Below, piece after piece: positions 28,001-42,100 of a stretch of 64,000 nt of DNA. The notes beneath the pieces are model-generated. The model saw only the letters and a list, made by a program, of their open reading frames with translations, did no database searches and was not told the origin of the DNA. The number at the start of each line of letters is the position of its first letter. Position 1 is the first letter of the stretch. The translations under genes were made by a program, and so were the position numbers. Origin of the DNA: Anastatus disparis (Eukaryota > Arthropoda > Insecta > Hymenoptera > Eupelmidae); assembly GCA_017163975.1 (NCBI GenBank), contig JAFFSR010000218.1:9923501-9987500 (forward strand). Reading direction: 5' to 3'.

Positions 28001-31000
28001 TGGAATAATGACTTGAGAAAAATTACTTGTGCGAATCAATACTTTGTTTTTCATCATTTTAATTTGATCGCTAAGTTGTTAAACAATGAATAACTATTTG
28101 AATCAATTAACATTGACAGGTGCTCGGCTTTAAGGATACTTACTTGTGGCGTTCGATAGACAATGCACGTAACAAAAAACGTGGCATGCCTTATGCCATG
28201 AACGCCTTGAGAAGCCGTGCCAAGGTAGTGAAGAAAATAGTAAATAATATTTAGCCCTTTGAGTGCCGAGAACCAGGGTACTGAAAGGGTTAAATCAGAA
28301 ATTTCATGATAAATTACAGATGTATTAAGCGTAAATTTTCATTGTTTCAATAGATCATATGGGCAGATAAGCAGAAAGCTATAAAACGTGAAAAAAGAGG
28401 ATATTTAGATTTGCTTTCGGAGGAAGAAACGGATTTTGATTCAAGCAAAGAGAGATCAGCGCGCTCATTTAACGACGAATTATGGGATCAGGAATGGTAT
28501 CTGGTAACGATATAACCCATTATCCCAAAAAGTTATCCCTTTTTGCTTATTGAATTTTTTGATATATTTTGAACCAAAATAATGAATTTCTTTCCCTAAT
28601 CATCAATAATGTATACATCGAATAATTTGTAATTATAAAAATAATGTTTACCCGATGTTAGCAAGAGCGCTCGGAAAGAAAAAGTCCTGAGGAAGAAACG
28701 ATACCAACGAGACTCGACCTCAACGTCTTACCGGTTTACCGACTTGGTATAACCGGAAAGGGAGTTAGGGTCGCCGTTTTAGACGATGGTCTTGAATATA
28801 CTCACGAGGATCTTCGAGCAAACTATGTGAGTAAATATTTATTAACCTTCAGGCCGGGATGGTATACCTTTTAGGATCATCAATTTTATTCAGTCAAAAT
28901 TGATGACCTGAAAAGGTACCACTTCGGCCGTTTGGGGTTAACTATTTTTTCTTTTTGTTAAATATTCTTATTTATTTCAAACTGTTATATCTACATATTG
29001 AACGATGATAATAAAGGACCCAGAAATAAGCTACGACGTAACCGACAGTGACGATGATCCCAAGCCACGTTACGAGGAACCAGGTAATGTATTTAAAAAT
29101 TCATATATTTATCTGAAATAAAAAATCATTTTTAGTAAATATATAACAACATAGCAAAGTTGAAAAAAAAAATCATAAGCCAACGGACACGGAACAAGGT
29201 GTGCCGGTGAAATAGCTATGGAAGCTGACAATGGAAAATGTGGCGTGGGTGTGGCGTTTGAGGCTAGCATCGGTGGTGTTAAAATGCTTGATGGTATTGT
29301 TAACGATCGCGTTGAAGCTGAAGCATTGGGTTATAGGCCGGATCTTGTTGATATTTATACAGCTTCCTGGGGCCCGCCGGATGATGGCAAAAGTTTAGAT
29401 ACTCCTGGTAGACTTGCTTCGGAAGCACTTGAAAGAGGAATTAGAGAGGTACTGCAATTAATTGATGCTTATGGCTAAACACAGCTAATTACTCTCCTCT
29501 TTATTCTATATTCTCTTACTGATCTAATCCTATCCTATATTTGATAATTCAACGATTTAAATAATCTCCTTTATTCCAATCGCAACAATAATAGCCACTT
29601 TTTTATCTTAAACTTACCGCAACAATAATGGCATCTTTATTGACTCAAAAAGCATCAGGCCAAAAAAAGATATTATTCAAGTTTTAAAATAAGCGAGAAT
29701 GAAGTATTTTCTGCTAAATAAAATATTATATCAAACTATTTTTTAAACAAATTAAAATGATTAAAAAAGTATCAAATTTTAATAAAAATTGATTTATTAA
29801 AAATTTTATAAAATTTTAACATCAAAATTTCAATTTCAAAATTTTTTTTTCAATTCGGCCTGCTTTTTTTTAAAGTTAATAAAGTGGCCACTTTTGGGAT
29901 AGGATTAAAGTCCATTATGAGATTCGGGAGTAAAGTCTATTCCTCCCTAAAGTGTTTTCGTTTGGGTCGCTAACTCCTTTGGGAGAAATATACAACTTTG
30001 CTGCCTAGTTGCATAATGTACCATTGTTATTCTTATTTTTATTGTATGAAAGACAAGTTTATCTTGTTCCTTATCAATAAACGTTTCTATTATTAACCCT
30101 GGACATCTTCTATTATCAACTTAAATTTTTTAATCTTATCAATGTTTAAAATAAATGAATCGTTAATTTATTGAAATAATTAGGGACGCGATGGTCGTGG
30201 TAGTATTTACGTATGGGCATCTGGTAACGGTGGTTCAAAAGACGACGACTGTGGATGCGATGGATACGTCGGCAGTGTCTACACCTTAGCTATCGGTTCA
30301 GCAAGTCAAACTGGCAATTTTCCCTGGTACGGCGAAATATGTCCCGCAACACTCGCCACAACTTACAGCAGCGGAGCTTATCAAGATCAGATGATAGTCA
30401 GTCGAGAATAAGAAAAAAAAAAAAACTTTGTTTAAAAAGCCATGCATCGTATCGCCTGCTCTTCCATCGTTTAATCATCGATAATTCATCTTCTAATTGA
30501 TCATCAGATTATTCATAAACGCCTTTTTGCATCTCGTTAGTCTGACGACTCATTATAATACATTAATACATTTATTTATACCATCACACCCTATCTTTAC
30601 GCTTAAACACTGCTATTAATTATATGTTCGCAGCTTTTTTGTGTTTTCTAGTTTTTTTTTTCAAAATTATCTCAAATTTTATCATCGATAAGCATCTGTC
30701 TGTCTCGATTAAAATCTTATGAACAATATATGTTGCTTTTATTTAAGCTTTTTTTACACAATTTTGAATTAATGAAAAGAAATACCTTATTCCCAGCTCA
30801 ATTATAATGACTTTTTTCAATGAAAAAATGAGATGATAGAAGATTAAACATCTAAAAAACGAAAATATTTACCAGTCTATAGCTCGAGTAAATTGTCATC
30901 TAAACCAAAGGCAAAACTGGCAAACATTAGGTTGAAAAATTTTCTTTCCATGGTGCATTTACCATTTTTCTCAAAAAGCGGGCTGAAAATATCACATTTC

Positions 31001-34000
31001 ATTTTTGATTATATTCAATCAAAATTAAAAGCATTTTGCTTTTTTGCCATAAATTATACCATTTCTAGTAAAATAAAGTATCAACAAATGAGCTGGTGAT
31101 AAAATATTTTATTCAAGATAGGAATAAAATTGATTATTCCTTTGCTACATGATGTACCATTCATGATACGTTAAAACTTAAAAAACGTTATATTTTCATA
31201 GGTGACCACTGATTTAAGAAATACCTGTACAACTAGTCACACGGGGACCTCTGCATCGGCGCCCTTAGCTGCTGGGATTTTGGCGTTAGCCTTACAAGTC
31301 AAGTAAGGACTTTAATCAATTTTATATTTTAAATTTAAAAATTTTTCGTTAATGCTTATCAATTTATGGTTATTTATTGAGCAATATTATATTGATAATC
31401 TATTTTTGCATTATCAAATGTAAATTTATATATTGAATTTAGATTAAAATGAAAATTAGTTTTAGTTGGCTTTGAAATTAGTGATAGAATATCAATTCAA
31501 AGTTATCTATGCAGTGTTGGTAAATATTGTATATTATTGAATGATTATTGTAAATATTCTGATGGATTAAAAAACAGCCAAGTAAATATATACATACTAA
31601 ACAAACGCTGTACAAAACAAATTATATTATTGCCATTTCAGCAAAAATTTAACATGGAGAGACGTGCAGCATCTTGTTGTTTATACATCGGAACACGCAC
31701 CATTGAGGTAAAAGTAATATGAAAATTAAAAAGAAAAAAACAAAGCAAATCCTTACAACACAAATTTTATGAATATAAATATTTCTAGAAATAATCCAGG
31801 CTGGTTTAAAAATGCGGTGGGATTTTGGTTTAATCCAAAATTTGGCTTTGGTTTGATGGACGCTTATGCATTAGTAATGGCAAGCTCAAATTGGACAAAT
31901 GTACCGGAAAAAGTTATTTGTAGAGTACAAGCTTTTCCATTGTAAGTTTAATTATTATTATTCATTCAATACTTTAAATATGTTTAATCCTTGGTTACTT
32001 CGTCTACAAATTTTTGCGATAATATTTTTTACATCAATTTTCATGCTTTTAATATTAGTTAAAAATTAATTGTACTAATGCGCATGTGTTAGTTAAATAT
32101 TAAACATATTTTCATGTAGAAAAAATACTTAGTGAAATTCAATTTAAGAATCTAATTTTAAAATAAATCTTTTAAAGCTAATATATAAAAAAAACTATTT
32201 ATCTTCTAAAATTTAAATATTATTATTCAATATCATAAATATGTATAATTTCTTATTTCTTTAAATCTATAAATTGTTTTAGATATTTTATTTTTACATA
32301 TTTTTATATGCTTTTAAAATGAGTTAATAATGAATTTTATTAATATGCAAGTGTTAGTTAAATATTAAATATATTTTCACGTAAAAAAAATATTAATTTC
32401 ATTCTAAAATTAATAGATCAATAGAATTAAATTTAATGATACAAGCAAATCTAAAAATATGCCTTTATAGTAAGGATAAGTAAATGCAATAATTTAGGAT
32501 TAATCGTATTGAATGGTATACGATGTTGAAAAGGCCTTTAAACTATCTTAATATTCCACAAGGATTGTCCGTGAAGTACGTTACGGTCTACCGCGAAGGG
32601 TGCAATTTGAGTCGGACGGCTGCTTGGGCACGAGCAACGAAATTCACTACCTTGAGCATGTGCAAGTCGAGACCACTGTCGAATATACACAGCGCGGAGC
32701 TCTTCAAATGCATTTGACAGCGCCCTCGGGTATTATGTCGTTACAATGTTACGCTACATAAACTCCCACTCCCATTTTTTTTATATTCTACTAACTTTTT
32801 TTTATTTCTACTTTTTTTTCTGTTTTTCGCTTTTTCTCTTTTTTTTCACATACTCGACTCTGGTATACACATTGTGTATACATATGCAATTTTTTACAAC
32901 TAGGTATTATTTTATCTTTTATTTTTTTGTTTTTCTCATTCACAGTTTCAATAATAAAATCTAATTTTTTTTTTTGAAAATTTTTGCTGATAGCCATAAA
33001 TCTTAAAAAAAAAATATTTATCATTTAAATTATACAATTAATAAAAGTACAATTAAATAGTATTATTTTCTTAAATGTTATTATAATTATATTTTATAAG
33101 AGGAATCGTTTAAAAAAAACTTTAATTTCATATTGTAAAATATTGCAAGCTTTTTCTTACATCTAAATAAATTTAAATCAATAAAATAATGACTCGAGGT
33201 CTTCAGTGGCTCAGTCGGTAGAGCAATGGATTCGCAACTCGAATGCCCGAGTTCGAATCCCGCTCTCGGCCAATTTATACAAGCACCACTGTACGTTACA
33301 TGTGCTTTGTTCACAAGCACGCTGAAACGATCTCCGTCGCCAATTAGCATCAAAACGATAGCACAAATACAGCGACGTTAAATAAAATTTAAAAAAATAA
33401 TAATGACTTATTTCTACATGTTCTTTACATATTTTTTTTGCTTAGGTACTAGGGTTCAAATACTTGGTACAAGGAAACGCGATGATTCAACTGAAGGTTT
33501 TATAAAGTGGAAATTTATGTCGGTAGCTACTTGGGGTGAAGATCCTATAGGTCCATGGTTTCTCGATATTATTGATGAGGTTAATTTTTGGATTTATTTA
33601 ACATATATTAATTGTTATTTTGCATAACTTTATAATTTGCTTAAAAATTTTTTCCCATAATCATGAATTATAAAGCTTTTATTACGGAAATAACTTTAAT
33701 TATTTTCTTGATTACTCTTTTTTAATTGTGAATATTTTAAAAAGTTAAATTTTTAATTGATTTTCTAATTGTTGTATCAAACATTCAAAACCACACTTAA
33801 TTTACTTAAACAACTAAACTTCGGAAAATACTGTTCACTTCTTTATTTATAACATTTCGACTCCATCGCAAGAAATTCTTTTCAAGTTAAAATAGTGATC
33901 GCAAATATCTTAAAAATTCATAATTCAATAAATAAAATGTTAAATATAATTGACAAGCCGATTTAAAATTTTTTCATTTTGAGAATATTAATTATTTTTA

Positions 34001-34680
34001 GTAATTATCTTGCAATCTCTTAAAATGAGAAATTTTCAAAGCGACTTATTAATTATATTTAACATTTTATTTATTAACTTATGACTTTTTAAGCTTGCGA
34101 CTGTTTTAACTTAAAAAGAACTTCCTATGTGAGATAAAAAGGTTGTTATAAATAAATAAGTCAACAGTATTGTCCTATTTTTAATTGTTTCAATTAATCT
34201 TTTAAGGGTTTGAAGAATCATATATATTCGACTCTCTTTATCTAAAATTTATATAACTTTTATAAATTTTATGTAAAAATTTGGCTTTAGCATACTCACT
34301 CCTACTGTACGATATTTTCTTAAAAAAAGATACTTAAATATAGAAAATGTATTTCGACAGACTGGTCCACAAACAAACAATGGATCCATCTGGAATTCAA
34401 AGTTAATCTTACACGGAACTAAAGAACGACCGCCTTATTTGGGAAAAAGTTTGCACGAATATGAGAATGCATTTAAGCAAAGTGATAAATTGGTAAGCTT
34501 TTCTTATTCTTATCATTGAAGATATTAAAAAATAAAAATTGATAATTAATAAATTTAACTTTTTAGAATTACATCGTCGACGCAGAAAGTAATTTATTAA
34601 GTAAATCAGAGGCACACGAGAATCGCAGTGCTGACGAATTTTCCAATAGAGATTGGTTGATTCGATTTATGCTGTCGTAA
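25005..34680 (+). CDS. Neuroendocrine convertase (PC1/3-like)
   Basis: Secretory-granule subtilisin-like endoprotease expected to cleave prohormones after dibasic sites. Fourteen exons are in phase: 25005-25236, 28120-28224, 28354-28503, 28662-28826, 29017-29083, 29180-29448, 30184-30396, 31202-31302, 31642-31707, 31789-31941, 32563-32729, 33446-33579, 34361-34492, 34567-34680 (TAA). With a three-residue start the protein is about 691 aa. In order: hydrophobic N-terminus; prodomain ([14 protein letters not shown]); autocleavage site KREKR near 130; catalytic Asp206 ([15 protein letters not shown]), His246 ([10 protein letters not shown]), oxyanion Asn347 (VWASGNGG) and Ser420 ([13 protein letters not shown]); then the P domain ending NSKLILHGT. 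His-Asn (101) and Asn-Ser (73) spacings match furin. Asn, not Asp, at the oxyanion position excludes PC2. With no Cys-rich region and no C-terminal membrane segment, PC1/3 fits better than furin. The usual RRGD motif of the P domain reads QRGA. Introns carry several MITEs and a SINE. Confidence 0.9.
25335..25430. mobile_element. 96 bp palindromic MITE
   Basis: The left end begins CCCTGGTTGAAATTCAACCA and the reverse complement of the right end begins CCCTGGTAGAAATTTAACCA. An inner AAAATGGTTAATT/AATTAACCATTTT pair extends the fold. It lies in the first large convertase intron. The element at 49,338-49,773 ends in a similar CCCT...AAA terminus. Confidence 0.7.
26557..26932. mobile_element. Element with 28-bp-spaced subterminal repeats
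   Basis: The motif AAAAGACTTATCTC occurs at 26,563, 26,592 and 26,620, with a partial copy at 26,648 (spacing 29, 28, 28). Its reverse complement occurs at 26,856, 26,884 and 26,911 (spacing 28, 27). The spacers differ in sequence. Arrays of short motifs inverted at the two ends are typical of subterminal transposase-binding sites. There is no coding sequence in the ~200 bp between the arrays. It lies in the first large convertase intron. Confidence 0.7.
27536..27558 (+). other. G-rich tract, possible G-quadruplex
   Basis: Three runs of five G and one GG lie within 23 bp, in the convertase first large intron on the sense strand. It could fold into a two-tetrad quadruplex; this is a sequence-based inference only. 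Confidence 0.4.
27811..27835. repeat. Perfect-arm G5/C5 hairpin
   Basis: CAAAAGGGGG, loop TAAAGT, then CCCCCTTTG. It is the cleanest of the four G5/C5 hairpins in this window. Confidence 0.55.
28255..28289. mobile_element. Miniature CCCTTT palindrome at TTAA
   Basis: CCCTTTGAGTGCC at the left and its near inverse GGGTACTGAAAGGG at the right, flanked by TTAG and TTAA. The CCCTTT terminus next to TTAA resembles piggyBac-type ends. At 35 bp it would be an extreme deletion derivative. Confidence 0.4.
28846..28937. mobile_element. 92 bp TTAA-flanked palindromic MITE
   Basis: Flanked by exact TTAA at 28,842-28,845 and 28,938-28,941. The two halves are imperfect inverses: the left half has CAGGCCGGGATGGTATACCT and the right, reversed, has AACGGCCGAAGTGGTACCTT. 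They then share ATCATCAATTTT. TTAA duplication is the mark of piggyBac or Kolobok transposition. The element starts 19 bp past the convertase 5' splice site at 28,827 and does not interrupt it. Confidence 0.75.
29525..29907. mobile_element. Possible MITE with TAATCCTATCC ends
   Basis: The left end reads TAATCCTATCCTA and the right end, reversed, TAATCCTATCCCA. Both also carry GCCACTTTT and AGCA(TCA)GGCC blocks in inverted order. No coding capacity; lies in a convertase intron. The ends match well but the interior is diverged. Confidence 0.4.
33195..33398 (+). mobile_element. tRNA-derived SINE, copy B, with TSD
   Basis: A full-length copy: tRNA-like head with box A (TGGCTCAGTCGGTAGAGC) and box B (GAGTTCGAATCCC), body with 'caccactgtacgt', and tail 'acagcgacgttaaataaaa'. 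It is bounded by an exact 10 bp direct repeat AATAATGACT at 33,185-33,194 and 33,399-33,408, a target-site duplication. It lies in sense orientation in a convertase intron, with the following exon starting at 33,446. Confidence 0.92.
33838..34160. mobile_element. Foldback element, ~115+ bp arms
   Basis: The two halves are imperfect inverted copies over more than 115 bp. They share AATAAATAAAATGTTAAATA and AAGTTAAAA blocks, and the similarity reaches TTATTTATAACA at both outer ends. It occupies most of the convertase intron between 33,579 and 34,361. In a transcript it could form a long hairpin. Confidence 0.7.
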
Positions 34681-36190
34681 ATCAAAATGATTATAAAAAT
34701 GTTCTAGATGATAAATTATATATGAAATATTTAAAAACTATTATTAAGATAAATATTTAAATTTTTACTTAAGGAAACATGTATCGTTATTTAATGAAAT
34801 TTTATTGTATAATTCCATTAAATTATTAATTTCGTAAATATATATCAAAATTTCTAATTATAGACATTTCAAATACTATATGTTTAAAAAAAATACGGGT
34901 GAATGTATTATTTAAAAAGTTAAAAAATTATGTTGTGAATCATGAGAGAAAAATAATAAATAAAAAAATATCTTTCTATAAAAATTTTAAATTTTATTGA
35001 ATATAAACACAAAGCATTACCAAAAATAAATATTTTTTGGTATGCTCTCTTTGTGCAACATATAATGATAAATCTATAAATTTACTAAATATAACCATTA
35101 CCTACTGTTGTTTTTAGTCATTCGGTAAAATTTTTATGTAGGCGGGAACTGCAATACCATCTTTTGGTAAGACATAGCCAGCTGTAGTCAATTTCATACT
35201 CATTTCAATATATGAACATTTTGGAATATCATTAGACAATTATTAGAAGGTGAATTAATCTACTTGTAAAGACAATTTTTTAAATTAATTGTTTTTATTT
35301 TTTTTATTTCAAAATTTATCACTATTAAATTCTTCTAAATTATAATATGTCCTTTACAAAATTCGATCACAATCGTTTTGGTCAATTTGCATAGTAATTA
35401 TCATTCCAAATTCAATTTTATTTTCCATTATTTGATCCCTTATCAATCCAAAATCAAATGCATTTTTTTATTTAAATTTGAGATTTAATTTAAAACTTTT
35501 CAAACGGTAACATTTCGCACCATTCTCTATGTTCTGTTTTCGTTTAAGCTTCAGTCTAATAGAATAAATAGGAATATTTTATAGTATGTGCAATTTATGA
35601 CAACGAACACTGTGTTTAAGATTCAAATAAACCTAAAAATAGTCGATTACATATAAGCAAACGAAGAAGACATTCGTTTTTACATGACAATAATGGTGTA
35701 TTATATGTATACGTTTAAAGGAAAATAAAGGCACCGCAATATCACATTTACTTCGCAACGTGCTTTTTTAAAAAAAAAATCTATATTCACATTATGCTGT
35801 AACTTATAAACTACTAAAATATAATACAGTCATTTAGTTGCATTAACAACCGAAAAAAAAAAATTTTTCAAAATTTTTGACTTTTTAAGGGGACATATGA
35901 TACCGACATTACAATTTACCAAATTTTTTATTCTCAATCCAAAAATTTTAAAAATATTTCCTTGTTAAACTCTGCCATTCTAATAATAAAAAGCAAGATA
36001 CAGAGATACATCGAAAAATTTTTGGATAAAGATAAAACAATCTGGAAAACTGTAATGTCGGTAACCATGTAATACACTACCTAAATAAAAATTTTCAATA
36101 TAACCGCTAAAATAGTAAAAAGTCAAAAAGATAAATGAACAAAAGCTAATAATATTTATAAAATAATAGGATTGACATAAACTAAAAAAA
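34681..36190. other. Convergent intergenic region
   Basis: Lies between the stop codons of the convertase (+) and the chondroitin synthase (-) and must hold both 3' untranslated regions. AATAAA-type signals are present on the plus strand near 34,953-34,966 and on the minus strand near 35,926. It also contains a possible P450 fragment, listed separately. Confidence 0.6.
35114..35239 (-). pseudogene. Possible cytochrome P450 (CYP4-like) fragment
   Basis: A 41-codon open stretch closed by TAA on both sides. The segment LTTAGYVLPKDGIAVPAYI resembles the region after the ExxR helix in P450s of the CYP4 group, where a 'tagYvLPkG...vpiY' pattern precedes the 'HRdP' motif. No ExxR or haem-binding Cys motif is present nearby. 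It may be a decayed exon or a coincidence, and the stop ends it just where 'DP' would follow. Confidence 0.3.
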
Positions 36191-39100
36191 CTACGCAGCT
36201 GGACTTGATGAGCTAACGTTTCTCTTAAGTTTGGCAAAATTTAAATACTCGGAATTTTGATAAATTAACCTAGCTAATTGTTCGGTACTCGCATAAGTGT
36301 CCGCTCTGGTACCTTTGCACATCGAGAACTGATGTCCTTTCAACGATTTGTCGCAACTTATTCTATGATAAACATGAACGAGATCCAAATCTGGAGCACG
36401 GAATATTTCGAAATTCGAACGTACAACTTTTTCGTAAAGATCAACGTCTTCCTTGCCCCAACCTTCGATCGTCAAATCGAACCTTCCAATGGCATCATAA
36501 TCGCTTTTGTAAATGGCAACAATACCAAAGCCAAATATTCTCCAGAAACCATTGATTTGGTTGATTTCGTTTAACGATTTATTCAGACCTTCCGGTGTAC
36601 CGTAAATTATTCTTGGATCGTATTGGCTAAAGACGACTGGAAAATATATTCTTTCGCTGATCAACGTATTCCTTCGTATTCTGGTTAAAGCATCCGTGGC
36701 AAAACTAATGTCAACGTCGACGAAGAACATGAGATCTTTATCGCTTAAAAGACTAGCGCCTTGTTCGAGTGCTCGTGCCCGTGAAAATTTTCCCTGGCCT
36801 TCAATTAAACGTATTTTATCCTCGCCGTAATTACGCCTAAGTCGTTCAATTAGTCTCAGCAGTGTCACTGAGTTCTGACTATTTTCTTCCTCTTCGGTGG
36901 GATAAAGTATGATGAACAATTCCGTCGCTTCTTTTTTGGACAAGCAGACCTGCTCGTAATTTATTAGAAATCTTTTGAGAGCCTCTTGACGTCCTGCGAC
37001 TGGCACAATGAAATGGATCACTTCGTTATCCAACGGTTTAACATTCAATTCTCGTGTCTCCAAACCTGCACATGTTTAAAATTAAAAAATTAAATTATTT
37101 CTTTTCTTTTAGGTTTCGGTTTCTGTGCTTATTTTTCTCAAAAACGGATGTATATATAATAAAGATTTTAAGCAATTCTCGCCGATATTCATGCTGTGGT
37201 TTTTTAGTTCTACATCGTAAAACTTACAACCCGCATAATGTTAAAACGAAAAGTCACAACGTGAAATGTATTTATAGCTTCAGTAAGCGTTATACAAAAC
37301 TACAAATTATTGACTCATAAAAAAGTAAGAGAAGTTAAGTCTACTTTGTCATAGAAGCGATATTTTCCATTTGAGCTAAGAAATTATTTTGATACTAAAT
37401 AATTTTTTTTATCGGTACATTCCCATAAATTAATTGATGCGTTTTTCTTAACTAGAAAATATTTTCTATTGAAACAATTTTAAACGTTAAAGTTCGTAAT
37501 TTTTAAGCTTTTATGTAGATGATAATCTTAATGAGCGTTTCTACTACTTTAAAGCACAATTTTCTGTCATTAAAATAAAACTATTTTTATTTACTTTAAA
37601 GGCTTAACAATGAAATAGTTACGTAACAAGTACGTGAAGTGCAATTGAACAAACAAGAAGAGGGTCAGAGTATTGAGATTGAGATCTTTTTTTACTTTGG
37701 GATGACTTTTTTTATATATAATTATGTCATCATTGTCTCTAAAACCCAATTTTTTTAAATTATAAATTATGCTTTTTTGATTTTTAGGCTTATTATTTTA
37801 AATAAAATTGAATGTTTTATTAAATTCCATAAATTTCAAACAAATTATTTTAGAACATTTTTATCGAAATTATAAAAAAAGTAGGGATTACAAACATTCA
37901 ATAAAAAAAAAGTTTGTGAAAAATTCATTTATTTTAAAATTATGAAATAATAAAAATCATGGTAAAAATTAATTATTTTTAATTGACTGTAAGACCGATA
38001 TAAATATTTTTCAACTTGTTTATTCTTCAATTGGTCCTTTTAAACACTTTGTTTTTTTAAATCGAAACATTTTCTTTCCTTTTCTTACTTTCATACAAAA
38101 TCAGTAAAAATCTTCTTGAATAATTTATTAAAACCTGTATGCTTTCAAAATATATTCACATTCTTTTAAATAAATTTTGAAATTCAAACATAATAGCCCA
38201 TTTAGAAAAATTTAGTATTAAACGAAATTACTGTGGCCAGCTTGAAAATTTTACGTAATAAAAAGTCCACCAAAGTTAAAAGTCTGAATCCCAACATTCT
38301 GCAAGTCCTTGAAGTGAAAAATAATTTCGCACACACTTATGAACTTTAAATATTGTATACGTAAAAGTATCATTTCACAACCCGAATGCTCAACTCTGCG
38401 TGAAATTGAAATTCACGCGCAATAATGCAAATATTAAAACTTGAATTATCATGTTCGATTGTGCACCGAGAAAAATATTTTATTAAAAATTACGATTATC
38501 AAATATTGCCATTATGATAAAAAATTACACCATGATAGATAGTGAAATTTGCTAGAAATAATAGAATAACTTTTAGAAAATTTCACTGTGTATTATGGTA
38601 ATTTGCTGCACTATATATTATGCTAAATATTATGGTTTTTGGCCATAATGGTAATTTTTGACATCTATGATATGATATTTGGACTATTGATATTTTTATC
38701 AGAACATTTTTCTTTGTTCAATTATACATCATTCTTCCAAACTTGGAGAGAAAAGTAGAGTAAAAATTATAATACTTTTTGTAAAAATTACAATATTTAG
38801 CAGTAAAGCTGCCACTGAGTGTTATTGTGGCCAAAAAACACCATACTTTATAATAAAAATTGCTAGAAATTTCATAAAAATTTCTTCTAGGAATCTTTAT
38901 ATAATATTCCTAGCAAATTTTATTAAAAGATATGATAATTTTAAGCCATATAATGACAGCCTGTGTCAGCTTTTCTATAAGCATTGTAATTTTTAGTCTA
39001 CTTTTCTCCCCGTGATGACAAAAAATTATAAATATAATAACTACATTATACTAACCAAGAAAATGTTGATGAAGATAAAGGTGTCTCCTGACGGGCAAAG

Positions 39101-42100
39101 TAACTTTTCTTCCCCTATACTTTTTGTACAACAACAATAGATCGAGAACAGTATCAGCTCCTGAAGGACCTCGGCTATGGTAACCGTAGAGCGCCTGTCT
39201 CTCCTCGACAAATCTACCGCGCTGTCTCGAGCAAGCGTTTATCGATGCCATAACTTCGCGCGTTATATCCTCGAGGCCCTCCTTGAGATCGCTGTGTATG
39301 CGTCTGCGTGGATTCGAATCCGATAAACTGTACTCGGAACGCGATACGAAATTCCAATTGCGCAGGTGACGACCTTTCCAACCTTATAATTCAAAACGGA
39401 CTTTTTGTGCCGAGTCATTTTCTAAATTGGCGAGATCGAGTGTCAAGAGATTTTAATCGTAGGTTTTTTTTCGTTTTTTTTGTGTAACTTTGGAGTGAAT
39501 CTTTTGTTATTTCAAAACGTTGACTTATACTGTAAAAATTTTTTGTAGTTTTAACGCACGAAAGTGTTTCAGATTAAACATAAATGTTATTTTGCTGAAA
39601 TTTACAAATAATTTCTATGTAGATTTAAAAAAAAAATTTAAACATCAAAATTCATGCATACACAATTTTTAATTATAAAATATGTATTTCCAAGTAATGA
39701 AACAATTTTAATAATAAAGTTAATATCCCGCATGAAATTTAATGAAAATTTTTTTTTGTTTACGAGTATTCAAAAATATTAGTCTACAAAAAATTTTATG
39801 TTCACTTCGCGTAGTTATGTGTACAATTTCAATCGCACATTTTTTACAACGTAAAAGTAACAGTATTTTTATATCAATATGAAATTTGTAATTTAGGCAA
39901 TCTTAAAAAAAAGAAAAAAAAGTAATTTATGGTTTCGATAAAAAAATCCCAAAGTTACCAAACACCCGACAATCATTAAAATCCTTGACACTCACCTTGC
40001 GCTCCGTGTATTAATAGACGATAATTAATCATACCTGATTCTGTTATGTCTGATTGCTTTTTATTGGGATATCTTAGGCTTACTTCCATGCGCTCCATGT
40101 CACGTTCGAGCTCGATTTTTTTCTGCTGCAGCTCTTGGATCTTTAGACCCTGCACATCAAACAAAGTAATAAATGAAAGACTGTTTATACAGATGTTTAA
40201 TATGTGCTTTGAAAGCTGATATTTTATTTTTGGAACACGTGTATAGCGAGTTCTGGATGTTAATGATGGAACGCGCCTATGTCAATAAAATTTGTTTTTT
40301 TTTTTTGGCTGACTAAAGAAATAAATCTTTATGTATGAAAAATGTTATTTCTGACCGTCGTAAAAAAGTCTAAAATTTCGCACATAAAATAATTTTGATC
40401 GTTAATCTTGAGACGGTATTGAGATTGATTATGATGACGGAGACAAGGATGAAATTAATTGGAATATTTTGGGTAAAATTTGTAAGAGTTTGAAAACTTT
40501 TACTGAATTTGATTTATTAAAAATCGTTTTTTCGTCACGGATTCCCGTAACTTTTATCTCGATTCATCTGCTCAAAGAAAAAGTCGTACGTTTGTTTTTT
40601 CTGTTTTTCTTAATTACATTCTAAAATTAAACTTGGACCATCAAACGTTTATATTTTAAAATGGTGATTTAAAAAAAAATAATGATTCATTTGAAAAATA
40701 TAATAATTTTTAATGATGAAAAATTGAAAAAAAAATTGAAACTTTTTTAAGATGGATAATTTATTTCATTAAAATATTAGATAAAATATTTTAATCTTAA
40801 TATCCATGAATTGCCAGAAAAATTAGACGAGTCACATTTCAGTTAAAATTGAATTTGATACATAATTTGCATACTCAGAGATATGCACTTCCCTCATATT
40901 AAGAACAATAGAATAATGAAATTCCTCGCATAAAGCTAAGAAATTAGCATTAATATATTTATACACGTGTGTTTTTCAGTATAATTTATCCATTAGTAAA
41001 AACAAAACTATGCCAGCATCTCAATAATTATAAAAAATGTGTCTCATGTACTTTTTCTTTCAAGTCCCACATAAATACCCAATAAATGATAAAACTGAAA
41101 AATTGTAAAAATGAAAGAGTTTGAAAAAAACTAAATAATCAATTGACAACTGACCCGCATGTAATTATGAAGTCGATACATGTGTGGCGGGCTTTTAACT
41201 GGATGCATGGTTATAGCCCGATGTACCTCCTTACTTTTAAGTTTGCCGGTAAACGCTAGGTCACCACTACTATTGTGATATAAAATTGACTGCATCTGTA
41301 ACAGAACGTACATATACATAAATATACATATATAACCATATGCAATGCAGCACCAATTCACAATTAGACTAAACTACTCGTTTCCTGTCCCCCCCTGCCC
41401 CCTCCGTATTATATATACATACGTATACCGGTATTTTATAATACACTCGCAGTTACATATGCTATATACCATAAAAAAAGCTAAATGCCCAAGCAATTTC
41501 ATATTTACATCCCTCCAAGGCCATTTTCACGATCTAGCTTAGAAAATTCAGTCTCTTTTATATCGACTTCCTTCCTCTCTCGTTCCTATTCATCCTTTGT
41601 GTATATACTACATGGACATATATTTTCATTCATCTTTGCTCGGCTACTCTTTTCTCTTTCCTTTTGTTTTAACGGCTCTCTATGTAGGATATAACGCATT
41701 ACTACTGCTGTCGACTCGTTCCTCTTTTTTTTTTTCTTTTTTCTTTTTTCATTCGCGCATATTAGTTCGCATTGGTATATTATAAGATATGCTCTCTCGG
41801 AATCGAGCTTGCAAGAGAGAGAGAGAGAGAGAGAAAATATGTACACGCTCTTCGTTTAAAACTTTAACGAGCTACTTCCTCATTCGTATGTATACCATAG
41901 GCCAGCTTTTTGCTATATGTACGATGATCTTCTATTTCTCCACGACTTTTCGATGTGAAAAAGTATTATTTTTAGATGAATTTTTGCTAGCCCACGTTAA
42001 AATTTCGCGATATCGCATTACGTCACGCGCATGTATATATACATATTTCAAGAATAATTCATCATTTTATATTTAAAATTTCTCGTTTTCCCAGCAGTAT